64,000 bases of DNA from Rhynchopus euleeides (Eukaryota; Euglenozoa; Diplonemea; Diplonemida; Diplonemidae). Where the stretch lies: assembly GCA_963210315.1 (NCBI GenBank), contig OY723242.1, forward strand, positions 1,798,001-1,862,000, written 5' to 3'. This document shows, one piece after another, positions 37,260-49,300 of the stretch (positions are counted from its first letter, which is position 1; every line of letters begins with the position of its first letter). A program made the translations under genes and the position numbers. The notes under the pieces are model-generated. The model made no database searches, was not told where the DNA came from, and saw nothing but the letters and a program-made list of their open reading frames with translations.

Positions 37260-37770
37260 TGATTTTCTGGAAGGGACCTGCGGCTGATTTTGTGAATGCA
37301 CAAATCAGGCCTGAGCGGGTCTGCAGGTCACCAGGTCGGCTGCGGGGTGGGTTGGTGCGGTGGGTTCATCAGCCACGCTATCCAGCTCCCCCGACCTCTG
37401 CCCAGAGCCAGAAGCGCAGCACCCCGCGGCGTGAGAAGTACGATCACCGCAAGCAGATAGACCTTTTAGAAGTGTATGCTGCATACCGTGTCGCACAGCA
37501 GGTAATGGTTCTTCACGGTGAACCACAGGTCAACCAGCAGAACCAGGGATCCCCAGGAAGACGAAGCTGTCGAGGGCAAATCAGAACGAGATGAGGTGTG
37601 ACTCGCCGTTCTTGAGGGCGGAATACCCCAGACTTGGCGCTCTGGACGACATCCCCTGTGGAGTCGATCTCAGTCAGGAGGTGGTACAGCCTGGAACCTC
37701 TGTATATTGGTGTTCTCAGACATACTCACATGAGCAACCTCAAAAATGGGGCACAGTTTTTCGTTTTCAC
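37260..37770. other. Coding-like spacer without assigned gene
   Basis: Scraps of plausible protein occur on both strands. On the plus strand: FLRAEYPRLGALDDIPCGVD then LSQEVVQPGTSVYW, 37609-37720. On the minus strand, shifted frames give LVLLVDLWFTVKNHYLLCDT. Neither is long enough or clean enough to call. Confidence 0.3.
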
Positions 37771-37888
37771 GGTAATAAAGCGATTTTACGGTTTTTTCTC
37801 ACGGCGTGAAGAGAAAAAACGACCAAAAGGCGGTTTTGGCGTTCAAAAGTTGCGTATTGTGCAAGAAAAACATGTCATCACCTTGAAA

Positions 37889-37990
37889 AGTACGGTAAAA
37901 TTGACTCGGTTGGGGTTCGACGGCCACTCGGGGCCTTCGGCCCCTCGTGGCCGTCTCACCCCACCTCGTCGATTTTACCGTACTTTGTTT
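37889..37990. repeat. Long imperfect hairpin
   Basis: AAAGTACGGTAAAATTGACT pairs with TCGATTTTACCGTACTTT, and GACGGCCACTCGGGGCC-TTC-GGCCCCTCGTGGCCGTC forms the inner stem with a three-base loop. Flanking TTTTCACGGTAATAAA words occur at 37763 and 37986. Possibly a small TIR element. Confidence 0.7.
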
Positions 37991-38097
37991 TCACGGTAAT
38001 AAATAGTTATTTTTGTCCAACCATATCCCGCCAGGGAGGGGGTCATATCCAGGGGCCAAAAAAATGGGCAATTAGGGCAATTCTGGACTGGCCTTTT

Positions 38098-38222
38098 TTT
38101 TTTTGGAGTTGTGCGAACAACGCAGGAAACTTTGCTATGCAGATCATGCAGGACACACCACACCCGCAGCAGGCGTGTGGGGTGTTCTCGCGATCGACGA
38201 ATACCCCTTTCTGATTTGCAGA
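38098..38222 (+). repeat. Dispersed repeat G, copy 2
   Basis: Matches 15983-16115: TTGGAGTTGTGCGAACAACG, GGACACACCACACCCGCAGC, AGGCGTGTGGGGTGTTCTCG and CTGATTTGCAGACAC. Confidence 0.8.
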
Positions 38223-38304
38223 CACAAAGTATTTTGTGGAATGGAAGGCCAATCTTGGATTGGCCTTGAAAATTGGCCTTTTTTTTACTCTGGTTTTTTC
38301 CGGC

Positions 38305-38480
38305 CAATTTTTGAGGGGTTCTGGTCGCTTGGTAGTGCTGCTGCTGGTATCCCCAAGGAGACGCTGTCCCTGTATGTCAAGAAGCTCACTTCGAAGAGTA
38401 GGTCTCAGCCCGACTTCTCCTTTACTATCGCTGGAAGAGTACCTCGCGTGTCGGGATGCGGTGATGCATTGGCGAGCTGC
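38305..38480 (+). pseudogene. Helix-turn-helix (psq-like) transposase fragment, tentative
   Basis: The frame reads FWSLGSAAAGIPKETLSLYV, then KKLTSKSRSQPDFSFTIAGR. The sequence A-A-x-G-I-P-K-x-T-L-x-x-Y-V-K recalls the HTH-psq DNA-binding motif at the N-terminus of pogo/Tigger and related transposases. Only about 60 codons are recognisable before repeat H takes over at 38490. The start and the catalytic domain are missing, so it is a remnant at best. Confidence 0.35.
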
Positions 38481-38489
38481 AAGGAACAG

Positions 38490-38550
38490 ATGTTCACTAC
38501 CGTGGCCTCCGGCGGCTGTGGGGCTACGCCTCCCAGACCCCCCCCTGTGG
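38490..38550 (-). repeat. Dispersed repeat H copy, inverted and degenerate
   Basis: TTCACTACCGTGGCCTCCGG, GGCTGTGGGGCTACGCCTCC and CAGACCCCCCC, with several changes from the consensus. Confidence 0.8.
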
Positions 38551-38940
38551 CATGTAACTGTTGCAAACAAGTCATTGCGTGCACGGGATTATGGCAATAT
38601 GGTCCTGAAACGCATTTTTTTTACCACCAACAGGGAACCTGTCAGTGGCAAAAAGATAGTAGGCAGCGCTTGGGCAACAAATTCAACCTCCTCATCAGGC
38701 TGCGGAGTTGCTTTTGTTTTGCCCGGATTTGGCGCACAAACAGCAGCCTTATCGTTTTTGATCCATCCTCCGGCACCCGAGGCTGGGTCCGAGCACTGAT
38801 CTCTGACGGAGGAACCGGGAGGGAACTCATTCAATGCGAGACTGGCAAGTAAAAGATGGAAATAAATCGGAAAGTCGGGCTGAGAGTGTGGTGTGACACT
38901 GCAGCGTCACACCACCCCGGATACCTGCCAGGGTGACGTC

Positions 38941-38965
38941 AGCGGGCGCGCGAAGCGCGCCCGCT
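38941..38965. repeat. Perfect GCGAAGC hairpin
   Basis: AGCGGGCGCGC-GAA-GCGCGCCCGCT, 11-base perfect arms and the GAA loop. Confidence 0.95.
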
Positions 38966-39081
38966 CCAGAGCTGCCCAGGGGTGGTATTTATGTTGGGAG
39001 GCCGGGCAGAGGAGGGGCGTGCCCCCTACTTTTCATTTTTCACACACAACAAGAAGAAAGCTTGTCACAGCGAAAAAGATA

Positions 39082-39462
39082 CCGTATTCGGAAAAATACT
39101 GGAACGGAAAAATGCTGGAACGGATTTTTTCTGGAACGGAAAATAACTGGAACAAACCCGAGTTTTCGAAACTTGGAACATTATTCCGTTCCAGTATTTT
39201 TCCGTTCCAGAAGAATATGGGGGAAATTGGCGGGCACTTGTCAGTTTTTCGGGCACATGTCCGAAATCCCACCTCACCCCACCCCATGCCATGGTGGAGG
39301 ATGGTGGGCCAGCATACCCTTGGGAAAGTACCCGACTCCCAGAAAACGGCCAAGTCCGCGCAGACCCCCCAGAACAATTCTGGAACGGAAAATAACTGGA
39401 ACAAATGGGGTCTCGGCTGGAACTTGGAACATTATTCCGTTCCAGTATTTTTCCGAATACGG
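39082..39462. mobile_element. TIR element family C
   Basis: Ends CCGTATTCGGAAAAATACTG and complement, with TA outside each (39080-39081 and 39463-39464). CTGGAACGGAAAATAACTGG-type words are repeated inside near both ends. The terminal word and the TA duplication place it near family B. 381 bases, no gene. Confidence 0.85.
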
Positions 39463-39464
39463 TA

Positions 39465-40330
39465 GTTGGCAGCGCTTTGGGTGACAAACACAATCTACCT
39501 TGCCTTGTTGTTATGACTGTGCGCACATTCACACCGACCTTCATCAGGCAAAACACATGAGGTTTGTTCACCCGGGTTTGGCGCACAAACAAAACCACTA
39601 ACATGGCAGTCAAAACGGAGACTAGGTTTGACTTCGATGCCGGGAAGGTGGACTTGTCACGTAGGGTATGGCAAGTTTTGCGGGACCAGCGTGTACCGTA
39701 ATATTGCACAGCTGGGCCAGCAAAAAAAATCGCATTGTCTCGACCTGCCCCTGACCAAAAATCATTATTTCGAGGTATCTGAAGGCACGGGCAGGCACGG
39801 GCACTCCCGAAATGCTCGCCAGGAGGTGGCAAATCGTATTTTTCACAAAAATCGGCCTGACGGCCCTCAACACAATACGATTTTCGCGAAAAATCGAAAA
39901 ACATTTCACCCCGAATTTTCGCCCAAAACACCATTTTTCCGCCCCCAGGCACACCCACACCCAGAAAAAAATGGGTTTTGGGCGAAATTTTGGGGTGCAA
40001 AATTTTCACTTTTTTGGGTGAAAAATGGCCTGGGGGGCCTACTTTGGGTGGTTTTCGAAGGGTTTTGGTACCCTCCAGACACCAGAATGGCACTGTCTGG
40101 AGGGGTTACTGCATGTTAAACCCCATTCTCTGCTCCCAAGGCAGGGCAGCTGCTGGTGAGTAGGTGGTACCTGGCACGTCCTTGACGTGTGGTGCTCCTC
40201 TCATCAGCAGCTGAGTGGTGAGGGGCATGCCTCCATTTAACAGATTGTTAAGAGTGTTGGAGTGCACGCCTCCTGAAGGTGTAGTGTTGGGCAGGACGAA
40301 AAGCCGACGGCTAGATACTCCTGTGTGCTG
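39465..40330. other. Spacer with inverted A/T-rich words
   Basis: About 39900-40005 forms a hairpin (TTCACCCCGAATTTTCGCCC against GGGCGAAATTTTGGGGTG). A TTTGGCGCACAAACA word at about 39580 recurs at 38727 and 59791. CTCCCAAGGCAGGGCAG at about 40133 recurs at 58723. No gene. Confidence 0.5.
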
Positions 40331-43300
40331 CAGGTTACGAGAGGTTGCTGGAGGTTGCTAGAGGTTGCTGCAGGTTGCTGGAGGTTGCTGGAGGTTGCTA
40401 GAGGTTGCTAGAGGTTGCTGCAGGTTGCTAGAGGTTGCTAGAGGTTGCTCGAGGTTGCTAGAGGTTGCTAGAGGTTGCTGCAGGTTGCTGGAGGTTGCTG
40501 CAGGTTGCTAGAGGTTGCTGGAGGTTGCTAGAGGTTGCTAGAGGTTGCTGGAGGTTGCTAGAGGTTGCTGGAGGTTGCTAGAGGTTGCTGCAGGTTGCTG
40601 GAGGTTGCTGGAGGTTGCTGCAGGTTGCTGGAGGTTGCTAGAGGTTGCTAGAGGTTGCTGGAGGTTGCTAGAGGTTGCTAGAGGTTGCTGGAGGTTGCTG
40701 GAGGTTGCGAGAGGTTGCTGCAGGTTGCTAGAGGTTGCTGGAGGTTGCTGGAGGTTGCTGGAGGTTGCTGGAGGTTGCTAGAGGTTGCTGGAGGTTGCTG
40801 GAGGTTGCTGCAGGTTGCTAGAGGTTGCTGCAGGTTGCTGGAGGTTGCTAGAGGTTGCTAGAGGTTGCTGCAGGTTGCTAGAGGTTGCTGGTGGTTGCTG
40901 GTGGTTGCTGGAGGTTGCTGGAGGTTGCTGGCGGTTGCTGGAGGTTGCTGCAGGTTGCTAGAGGTTGCTGGAGGTTGCTGGAGGTTGCTGGAGGTTGCTG
41001 GAGGTTGCTGGAGGTTGCTAGAGGTTGCTGGATGTTGCTGGAGGTTGCTGCAGGTTGCTAGAGGTTGCTAGAGGTTGCTGGAGGTTGCTGGCGGTTGCTG
41101 GAGGTTGCTGGAGGTTGCTAGAGGTTGCTGGAGGTTGCTGGAGGTTGCTGGAGGTTGCTGGAGGTTGCTGGCGGTTGCTGGAGGTTGCTGCAGGTTGCTA
41201 GAGGTTGCTGGAGGTTGCTAGAGGTTGCTGCAGGTTGCTGGAGGTTGCTAGAGGTGGCTGGAGGTTGCTAGAGGTTGCTAGAGGTTAATGGAGGTTGCTA
41301 GAGGTTGCTGGAGGTTGCTGGACGTTGCTGGAGGTTGCTAGAGGTTGCTAGAGGTTGCTGCAGGTTGCTGCAGGTTGCTGCAGGTTGCTGGAGGTTGCTA
41401 GAGGCGGCTGGAGGTTGCTAGAGGTTGCTAGAGGTTGCTAGAGGTTGCTGGAGGTTGCTGGAGGTTGCTAGAGGTGGCTGGAGGTTGCTAGAGGTTGCTG
41501 GAGGTTGCTGGAGGTTGCTAGAGGTTGCTGGAGGTTGCTGGAGGTTGCTAGAGGTGGCTGGAGGTTGCTAGAGGTTTGGAGGTTGCTAGAGGTTGCTGGA
41601 CGTTGCTGGACGTTGCTGGAGGTTGCTGGAGGTTGCTAGAGGTTGCTAGAGGTTGCTGGAGGTTGCTGGATGTTGCTGGAGGTTTCTGGAGGTTTGGAGG
41701 TTGCTAGAGGTTGCTGGAGGTTGCTGGAGGTTGCTGGAGGTTGCTGGAGGTTGCTGGAGGTTGCTGGAGGTTGCTGGAGGTTGCTGGAGGTTGCTGGAGG
41801 TTGCTGGAGGTTGCTAGAGGTTGCTAGAGGTTGCTAGAGGTTGCTGGAGGTTGCTGGAGGTTGCTGGAGGTTGCTGGATGTTGCTGGAGGTTTCTGGAGG
41901 TTTGGAGGTTGCTAGAGGTTGCTGGAGGTTGCTGGACGTTGCTGGAGGTTGCTGGAGGTTGCTGGAGGTTGCTGGAGGTTGCTAGAGGTTGCTGGAGGTT
42001 GCTGGAGGTTGCTGGAGGTTTCTGGAGGTTGCTGCAGGTTGCTAGAGGTTGCCAGAGGTTGCTGGAGGTTGCTAGAGCTTGCTAGAGGTTGCTGGAGGTT
42101 GCTGCAGGTTGCTAGAGGTTGCTGCAGGTTGCTGCAGGTTGCTGGAGGTTGCTGGAGGTTGCTGGCGGTTGCTGGAGGTTGCTGCAGGTTGCTAGAGGTT
42201 GCTGGAGGTTGCTAGAGCTTGCTGCAGGTTGCTGGAGGTTGCTAGAGGTGGCTGGAGGTTGCTAGAGGTTGCTAGAGGTTAATGGAGGTTGCTAGAGGTT
42301 GCTGGAGGTTGCTGGACGTTGCTGGAGGTTGCTAGAGGTTGCTAGAGGTTGCTGCAGGTTGCTGCAGGTTGCTGGAGGTTGCTAGAGGTGGCTGGAGGTT
42401 GCTAGAGGTTGCTAGAGGTTAATGGAGGTTGCTAGAGGTTGCTGGAGGTTGCTGGACGTTGCTGGAGGTTGCTAGAGGTTGCTAGAGGTTGCTGCAGGTT
42501 GCTGCAGGTTGCTGCAGGTTGCTGGAGGTGGCTAGAGGTGGCTGGAGGTTGCTAGAGGTTGCTAGAGGTTACTGGAGGTTGCTGGAGGTTGCTAGAGGTT
42601 GCTAGAGGTTGCTGGAGGTTGCTGGAGGTTGCTAGAGGTGGCTGGAGGTTGCTAGAGGTTGCTGGAGGTTGCTGGAGGTTGCTAGAGGTTGCTGGAGGTT
42701 GCTGGAGGTTGCTAGAGGTGGCTGGAGGTTGCTAGAGGTTTGGAGGTTGCTAGAGGTTGCTGGACGTTGCTGGACGTTGCTGGAGGTTTCTGGAGGTTTG
42801 GAGGTTGCTGGAGGTTGCTGGATGTTGCTGGAGGTTTCTGGAGGTTTGGAGGTTGCTAGAGGTTGCTGGAGGTTGCTGGAGGTTGCTGGACGTTGCTGGA
42901 CGTTGCTGGAGGTTGCTGGAGGTTGCTGGAGGTTGCTGCAGGTTGCTAGAGGTTGCTAGAGGTTGCTAGAGGTTGCTGGAGGTTGCTGGAGGTTGCTGGA
43001 GGTTGCTGGATGTTGCTGGAGGTTTCTGGAGGTTTGGAGGTTGCTAGAGGTTGCTGGAGGTTGCTGGAGGTTGCTGGAGGTTGCTAGAGGTTGCTAGAGG
43101 TTGCTGGAGGTTGCTGGAGGTTGCTGGAGGTTGCTGGAGGTTTCTGGAGGTTGCTGCAGGTTGCTAGAGGTTGCCAGAGGTTGCTGGAGGTTGCTAGAGC
43201 TTGCTAGAGGTTGCTGGAGGTTGCTGCAGGTTGCTAGAGGTTGCTGCAGGTTGCTGCAGGTTGCTGGAGGTTGCTGGAGGTTGCTGGAGGTTGCTGGAGG

Positions 43301-46300
43301 TTGCTGGCGGTTGCTGGAGGTTGCTGCAGGTTGCTAGAGGTTGCTGGAGGTTGCTAGAGGTTGCTGCAGGTTGCTGGAGGTTGCTAGAGGTGGCTGGAGG
43401 TTGCTAGAGGTTGCTAGAGGTTAATGGAGGTTGCTAGAGGTTGCTGGAGGTTGCTGGACGTTGCTGGAGGTTGCTAGAGGTTGCTAGAGGTTGCTGCAGG
43501 TTGCTGCAGGTTGCTGGAGGTTGCTAGAGGTGGCTGGAGGTTGCTAGAGGTTGCTAGCGGTTACTGGAGGTTGCTGGAGGTTGCTAGAGGTTGCTAGAGG
43601 TTGCTGGAGGTTGCTGGAGGTTGCTAGAGGTGGCTGGAGGTTGCTAGAGGTTGCTGGAGGTTGCTGGAGGTTGCTAGAGGTTGCTGGAGGTTGCTGGAGG
43701 TTGCTAGAGGTGGCTGGAGGTTGCTAGAGGTTTGGAGGTTGCTAGAGGTTGCTGGACGTTGCTGGACGTTGCTGGACGTTGCTGGAGGTTGCTGGAGGTT
43801 GCTAGAGGTTGCTAGAGGTTGCTAGAGGTTGCTGGAGGTTGCTGGATGTTGCTGGAGGTTTCTGGAGGTTTGGAGGTTGCTAGAGGTTGCTGGAGGTTGC
43901 TGGAGGTTGCTGGAGGTTGCTGGAGGTTGCTGGAGGTTGCTGGAGGTTGCTGGAGGTTGCTAGAGGTTGCTGGAGGTTGCTGGAGGTTGCTGGAGGTTTC
44001 TGGAGGTTGCTGCAGGTTGCTAGAGGTTGCCAGAGGTTGCTGGAGGTTGCTAGAGCTTGCTAGAGGTTGCTGGAGGTTGCTGGAGGTTGCTGCAGGTTGC
44101 TAGAGGTTGCTGCAGGTTGCTGCAGGTTGCTGGAGGTTGCTGGAGGTTGCTGGAGGTTGCTGCAGGTTGCTAGAGGTTGCTGGAGGTTGCTAGAGGTTGC
44201 TGCAGGTTGCTGGAGGTTGCTAGAGGTGGCTGGAGGTTGCTAGAGGTTGCTAGAGGTTAATGGAGGTTGCTAGAGGTTGCTGGAGGTTGCTGGACGTTGC
44301 TGGAGGTTGCTAGAGGTTGCTAGAGGTTGCTGCAGGTTGCTGCAGGTTGCTGCAGGTTGCTGGAGGTTGCTAGAGGCGGCTGGAGGTTGCTAGAGGTTGC
44401 TAGAGGTTGCTAGAGGTTGCTGGAGGTTGCTGGAGGTTGCTAGAGGTGGCTGGAGGTTGCTAGAGGTTGCTGGAGGTTGCTGGAGGTTGCTAGAGGTTGC
44501 TGGAGGTTGCTGGAGGTTGCTAGAGGTGGCTGGAGGTTGCTAGAGGTTTGGAGGTTGCTAGAGGTTGCTGGACGTTGCTGGACGTTGCTGGAGGTTGCTG
44601 GAGGTTGCTAGAGGTTGCTAGAGGTTGCTGGAGGTTGCTGGATGTTGCTGGAGGTTTCTGGAGGTTTGGAGGTTGCTAGAGGTTGCTGGAGGTTGCTGGA
44701 GGTTGCTGGAGGTTGCTGGAGGTTGCTGGAGGTTGCTGGAGGTTGCTGGAGGTTGCTGGAGGTTGCTGGAGGTTGCTGGAGGTTGCTAGAGGTTGCTAGA
44801 GGTTGCTAGAGGTTGCTGGAGGTTGCTGGAGGTTGCTGGAGGTTGCTGGATGTTGCTGGAGGTTTCTGGAGGTTTGGAGGTTGCTAGAGGTTGCTGGAGG
44901 TTGCTGGACGTTGCTGGAGGTTGCTGGAGGTTGCTGGAGGTTGCTGGAGGTTGCTAGAGGTTGCTGGAGGTTGCTGGAGGTTGCTGGAGGTTGCTGGAGG
45001 TTTCTGGAGGTTGCTGCAGGTTGCTAGAGGTTGCCAGAGGTTGCTGGAGGTTGCTAGAGCTTGCTAGAGGTTGCTGGAGGTTGCTGCAGGTTGCTAGAGG
45101 TTGCTGCAGGTTGCTGCAGGTTGCTGGAGGTTGCTGGCGGTTGCTGGAGGTTGCTGCAGGTTGCTAGAGGTTGCTGGAGGTTGCTAGAGCTTGCTGCAGG
45201 TTGCTGGAGGTTGCTAGAGGTGGCTGGAGGTTGCTAGAGGTTGCTAGAGGTTAATGGAGGTTGCTAGAGGTTGCTGGACGTTGCTGGAGGTTGCTAGAGG
45301 TTGCTAGAGGTTGCTGCAGGTTGCTGGAGGTTGCTAGAGGTGGCTGGAGGTTGCTAGAGGTTGCTAGAGGTTAATGGAGGTTGCTAGAGGTTGCTGGAGG
45401 TTGCTGGACGTTGCTGGAGGTTGCTAGAGGTTGCTAGAGGTTGCTGCAGGTTGCTGCAGGTTGCTGCAGGTTGCTGGAGGTGGCTAGAGGTGGCTGGAGG
45501 TTGCTAGAGGTTGCTAGAGGTTACTGGAGGTTGCTGGAGGTTGCTAGAGGTTGCTAGAGGTTGCTGGAGGTTGCTGGAGGTTGCTAGAGGTGGCTGGAGG
45601 TTGCTAGAGGTTGCTGGAGGTTGCTGGAGGTTGCTAGAGGTTGCTGGAGGTTGCTGGAGGTTGCTAGAGGTGGCTGGAGGTTGCTAGAGGTTTGGAGGTT
45701 GCTAGAGGTTGCTGGACGTTGCTGGACGTTGCTGGAGGTTTCTGGAGGTTTGGAGGTTGCTGGATGTTGCTGGAGGTTTCTGGAGGTTTGGAGGTTGCTA
45801 GAGGTTGCTGGAGGTTGCTGGAGGTTGCTGGACGTTGCTGGACGTTGCTGGAGGTTGCTGGAGGTTGCTGGAGGTTGCTGCAGGTTGCTAGAGGTTGCTA
45901 GAGGTTGCTAGAGGTTGCTGGAGGTTGCTGGAGGTTGCTGGAGGTTGCTGGATGTTGCTGGAGGTTTCTGGAGGTTTGGAGGTTGCTAGAGGTTGCTGGA
46001 GGTTGCTGGAGGTTGCTGGAGGTTGCTAGAGGTTGCTAGAGGTTGCTGGAGGTTGCTGGAGGTTGCTGGAGGTTGCTGGAGGTTTCTGGAGGTTGCTGCA
46101 GGTTGCTAGAGGTTGCCAGAGGTTGCTGGAGGTTGCTAGAGCTTGCTAGAGGTTGCTGGAGGTTGCTGCAGGTTGCTAGAGGTTGCTGGAGGTTGCTGGA
46201 GGTTGCTAGAGGTGGCTGGAGGTTGGTAGAGGTTTGGAGGTTGCTAGAGGTTGCTGGACGTTGCTGGACGTTGCTGGAGGTTTCTGGAGGTTTGGAGGTT

Positions 46301-49300
46301 GCTGGAGGTTGCTGGATGTTGCTGGAGGTTTCTGGAGGGTTGGAGGTTGCTAGAGGTTGCTGGAGGTTGCTGGAGGTTGCTGGACGTTGCTGGACGTTGC
46401 TGGAGGTTGCTGGAGGTTGCTGGAGGTTGCTGCAGGTTGCTAGAGGTTGCTAGAGGTTGCTAGAGGTTGCTGGAGGTTGCTGGAGGTTGCTGGAGGTTGC
46501 TGGATGTTGCTGGAGGTTTCTGGAGGTTTGGAGGTTGCTAGAGGTTGCTGGAGGTTGCTGGAGGTTGCTGGAGGTTGCTGGAGGTTGCTAGAGGTTGCTA
46601 GAGGTTGCTGGAGGTTGCTGGAGGTTGCTGGAGGTTGCCGGAGGTTTCTGGAGGTTGCTGCAGGTTGCTAGAGGTTGCTGGAGGTTGCTAGAGCTTGCTA
46701 GAGGTTGCTGGAGGTTGCTGCAGGTTGCTAGAGGTTGCTGCAGGTTGCTGCAGGTTGCTGCAGGTTGCTGGAGGTTGCTGGAGGTTGCTGGAGGTTGCTG
46801 GCGGTTGCTGGAGGTTGCTGCAGGTTGCTAGAGGTTGCTGGAGGTTGCTAGAGGTTGCTGCAGGTTGCTGGAGGTTGCTAGAGGTGGCTGGAGGTTGCTA
46901 GAGGTTGCTAGAGGTTAATGGAGGTTGCTAGAGGTTGCTGGAGGTTGCTGGACGTTGCTGGAGGTTGCTAGAGGTTGCTAGAGGTTGCTGCAGGTTGCTG
47001 CAGGTTGCTGCAGGTTGCTGGAGGTTGCTAGAGGTGGCTGGAGGTTGCTAGAGGTTGCTAGCGGTTACTGGAGGTTGCTGGAGGTTGCTAGAGGTTGCTA
47101 GAGGTTGCTGGAGGTTGCTGGAGGTTGCTAGAGGTGGCTGGAGGTTGCTAGAGGTTGCTGGAGGTTGCTGGAGGTTGCTAGAGGTTGCTGGAGGTTGCTG
47201 GAGGTTGCTGGAGGTTGCTAGAGGTTTGGAGGTTGCTAGAGGTTGCTGGACGTTGCTGGACGTTGCTGGACGTTGCTGGACGTTGCTGGAGGTTGCTGGA
47301 GGTTGCTAGAGGTTGCTAGAGGTTGCTAGAGGTTGCTGGAGGTTGCTGGATGTTGCTGGAGGTTTCTGGAGGTTTGGAGGTTGCTAGAGGTTGCTGGAGG
47401 TTGCTGGAGGTTGCTGGAGGTTGCTGGAGGTTGCTGGAGGTTGCTGGAGGTTGCTGGAGGTTGCTAGAGGTTGCTAGAGGTTGCTAGAGGTTGCTGGAGG
47501 TTGCTGGAGGTTGCTGGAGGTTGCTGGAGGTTGCTGGATGTTGCTGGAGGTTTCTGGAGGTTTGGAGGTTGCTAGAGTTTGCTGGAGGTTGCTGGACGTT
47601 GCTGGAGGTTGCTGGAGGTTGCTAGAGGTTGCTGGAGGTTGCTGGAGGTTTCTGGAGGTTGCTGCAGGTTGCTAGAGGTTGCCAGAGGTTGCCAGAGGTT
47701 GCTGGAGGTTGCTAGAGCTTGCTAGAGGTTGCTGGAGGTTGCTGGAGGTTGCTGCAGGTTGCTAGAGGTTGCTGCAGGTTGCTGCAGGTTGCTGGAGGTT
47801 GCTGGAGGTTGCTGGAGGTTGCTGGCGGTTGCTGGAGGTTGCTGCAGGTTGCTAGAGGTTGCTGGAGGTTGCTAGAGGTTGCTGCAGGTTGCTGGAGGTT
47901 GCTAGAGGTGGCTGGAGGTTGCTAGAGGTTGCTAGAGGTTAATGGAGGTTGCTAGAGGTTGCTGGAGGTTGCTGGACGTTGCTGGAGGTTGCTAGAGGTT
48001 GCTAGAGGTTGCTGCAGGTTGCTGCAGGTTGCTGGAGGTTGCTAGAGGTTGCTAGAGGTTGCTAGAGGTTACTGGAGGTTGCTGGAGGTTGCTGGAGGTT
48101 GCTAGAGGTTGCTAGAGGTTGCTGGAGGTTGCTGGAGGTTGCTAGAGGTGGCTGGAGGTTGCTAGAGGTTGCTGGAGGTTGCTGGAGGTTGCTAGAGGTT
48201 GCTGGAGGTTGCTGGAGGTTGCTAGAGGTGGCTGGAGGTTGCTAGAGGTTTTGAGGTTGCTAGAGGTTGCTGGACGTTGCTGGACGTTGCTGGACGTTGC
48301 TGGAGGTTGCTGGAGGTTGCTAGAGGTTGCTAGAGGTTGCTGGAGGTTGCTGGATGTTGCTGGAGGTTTCTGGAGGTTTGGAGGTTGCTAGAGGTTGCTG
48401 GAGGTTGCTGGAGGTTGCTGTAGGTTGCTGGACGTTGCTGGAGGTTGCTGGAGGTTGCTGGAGGTTGCTAGAGGTTGCTAGAGGTTGCTAGAGGTTGCTG
48501 GAGGTTGCTGGAGGTTGCTGGAGGTTGCTGGAGGTTGCTGGATGTTGCTGGAGGTTTCTGGAGGTTTGGAGGTTGCTAGAGGTTGCTGGAGGTTGCTGGA
48601 CGTTGCTGGAGGTTGCTGGAGGTTGCTGGAGGTTGCTAGAGGTTGCTGGAGGTTGCTGGAGGTTGCTGGAGGTTTCTGGAGGTTGCTGCAGGTTGCTAGA
48701 GGTTGCCAGAGGTTGCTGGAGGTTGCTAGAGCTTGCTAGAGGTTGCTGCAGGTTGCTAGAGGTTGCTGCAGGTTGCTGCAGGTTGCTGGAGGTTGCTGGA
48801 GGTTGCTGGCGGTTGCTGGAGGTTGCTGCAGGTTGCTAGAGGTTGCTGGAGGTTGCTAGAGGTTGCTGGAGGTTGCTGGACGTTGCTGGAGGTTGCTAGA
48901 GGTTGCTAGAGGTTGCTGCAGGTTGCTGCAGGTTGCTGGAGGTTGCTAGAGGTGGCTGGAGGTTGCTAGAGGTTGCTAGAGGTTAATGGAGGTTGCTAGA
49001 GGTTGCTGGAGGTTGCTGGACGTTGCTGGAGGTTGCTAGAGGTTGCTAGAGGTTGCTGCAGGTTGCTGCAGGTTGCTGCAGGTTGCTGGAGGTTGCTAGA
49101 GGTGGCTGGAGGTTGCTAGAGGTTGCTAGAGGTTAATGGAGGTTGCTAGAGGTTGCTGGAGGTTGCTGGACGTTGCTGGAGGTTGCTAGAGGTTGCTAGA
49201 GGTTGCTGCAGGTTGCTGCAGGTTGCTGCAGGTTGCTGGAGGTTGCTAGAGGTTGCTAGAGGTTACTGGAGGTTGCTGGAGGTTGCTGGAGGTTGCTAGA

